Shown: positions 7,738 to 8,112 of the stretch, one piece after another | How the letters are laid out: the number at the start of each line of letters is the position of its first letter | Position numbering within the stretch: position 1 is the stretch's first letter | Notes under the pieces: generated by a model | What the model was told of the DNA's origin: nothing | Databases searched by the model: none | What the model saw: the letters and a program-made list of their open reading frames with translations, nothing else | Program-made: the position numbers and the translations under genes | NCBI GenBank assembly: GCA_964343195.1 | Contig: CAYFIR010000194.1 | Coordinates: 1-8,112 of the forward strand | From: CAYVAP01 sp964343195 | Lineage (GTDB): Bacteria > Bacteroidota > Bacteroidia > J057 | Length of the DNA stretch: 8,112 nt | Reading direction: 5' to 3'

Positions 7738-7981
7738 AGGGAGTAGAGATACTGCCTTAAAAATAAGCACAATAGGTTGACTCCTCTAAATGTTCTTTCA
7801 TGAATTGCCTGTATGTGACTTATTGGTTTTCATCATTTCAAAATGTTGCGTATATGATTCAATAGGTACTTTATTGAAGGCATTTTATGGATTGCTGTCA
7901 TTCAGAAAATAGGATGTAGGGATATCAGAACCTCAGACCTATCAGATGAAAAATGAAAGGGCAGATCGCCCGGCGAAATGA
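7738..7981. other. Non-coding leader region upstream of the SMC-like gene
   Basis: No open reading frame of credible length or composition is present on either strand. The stretch should hold the promoter of the minus-strand SMC-like gene. Reading toward the gene, an imperfect Bacteroidota -7 box (TATTTTTA, 7765 to 7758) lies 21 bases after a TTTA (7790 to 7787). This matches the TAnnTTTG / TTTG pattern at all but the last base of each box. If real, transcription would start downstream of the GTG at 7770, which would favour the ATG at 7737. An AGGAG on the minus strand (7785 to 7781) instead favours the GTG. The evidence is weak both ways. Confidence 0.4.
7858..7878. repeat. Inverted repeat with 7-bp perfect arms upstream of the SMC-like gene
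   Basis: TTCAATA at 7858-7864 is mirrored exactly by TATTGAA at 7872-7878, around a 7-base centre. It lies about 120 bp before the proposed start of the SMC-like gene. It is AT-rich with no T run after it on either strand, so it is a poor terminator; its symmetry is closer to that of an operator for a dimeric regulator. A chance palindrome is possible. Confidence 0.35.
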
Positions 7982-8110
7982 CGGGGGGATTCGAAGACTT
8001 TGGGGATGTAATGAATGAAGCCTTCTTATTTGCTGCGCGGTTTTAACCCGCAGCAAAGGGGGGGCCTCAGATCCCCCCGCTTTTCGCCATAGGCGAAAAC
8101 CACCCCCCTT
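7982..8110. repeat. Cluster of nested inverted repeats and G/C runs
   Basis: Several pairings overlap here. (1) TTTGCTGCG at 8029-8037 pairs perfectly with CGCAGCAAA at 8049-8057. (2) Seven G at 8058-8064 can pair with six C at 8073-8078. (3) TTTTCGCC at 8081-8088 pairs perfectly with GGCGAAAA at 8092-8099 around a 3-base loop. (4) CGGGGGGAT at 7982-7990 pairs perfectly with ATCCCCCCG at 8071-8079. (5) AAGGGGGG can pair with CCCCCCTT at 8103-8110. Pairings 2, 4 and 5 compete. No long T run follows any stem, so none is a textbook terminator. It may be the 3' end of a gene beyond the right edge, a structured RNA, or a dispersed repeat. Confidence 0.6.
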
Positions 8111-8112
8111 CT

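Noticed and set aside
8058..8085. Plus-strand intrinsic terminator (G7/C6 hairpin followed by GCTTTT)
   Set aside because: The T run is only four bases, starts after GC, and no plus-strand gene lies upstream to be terminated.

Overview
The window looks like a piece of a Bacteroidota chromosome, most likely a Saprospiraceae/Lewinella-type marine or aquatic bacterium. The strongest reason is the large secreted protein on the minus strand. It combines a signal peptide, a lamin-tail domain, Calx-beta domains, choice-of-anchor I modules and a C-terminal YPNP-type sorting domain typical of type IX secretion (T9SS) cargo. Neither gene depends on a clear Shine-Dalgarno site, which also fits the phylum. 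The genus is inferred; no marker gene is present.

Layout, left to right. Positions 1-54 are six perfect copies of a 9-bp tandem repeat running off the left edge. Positions 79-115 form an intrinsic terminator for the minus strand. Positions 150-4691 (minus) encode a 1513-residue secreted multidomain protein in which a Calx-beta plus choice-of-anchor I unit of about 610 residues occurs twice in tandem. Positions 4692-4794 are a short AT-richer gap with a 10-bp direct repeat. Positions 4795-7737 (minus) encode a 980-residue coiled-coil protein. From 7738 to 8112 no gene is visible; its right half is packed with inverted repeats and G/C runs.

The most interesting gene is the 980-residue protein. 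Its ends and middle follow the plan of the MukB/MksB/JetC (Wadjet-like) branch of SMC ATPases: N-terminal half-ATPase, long coiled coil, central globular hinge-like segment, second coiled coil, C-terminal half-ATPase. Every ATP-handling motif is replaced: the Walker A lysine is Leu, the signature SGGE is lost, and the Walker B Asp-Glu pair is Leu-Pro. The reading frame is nevertheless open for nearly 3 kb. It therefore reads as a conserved pseudo-ATPase relative of SMC proteins, not a decayed gene. No kleisin, KITE or nuclease partner is in the window.

The two genes are codirectional. The SMC-like gene lies upstream of the secreted-protein gene across a 103-bp gap with no obvious terminator, so read-through is possible. 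One product should be cytoplasmic and the other exported, so a shared function cannot be argued from the sequence.
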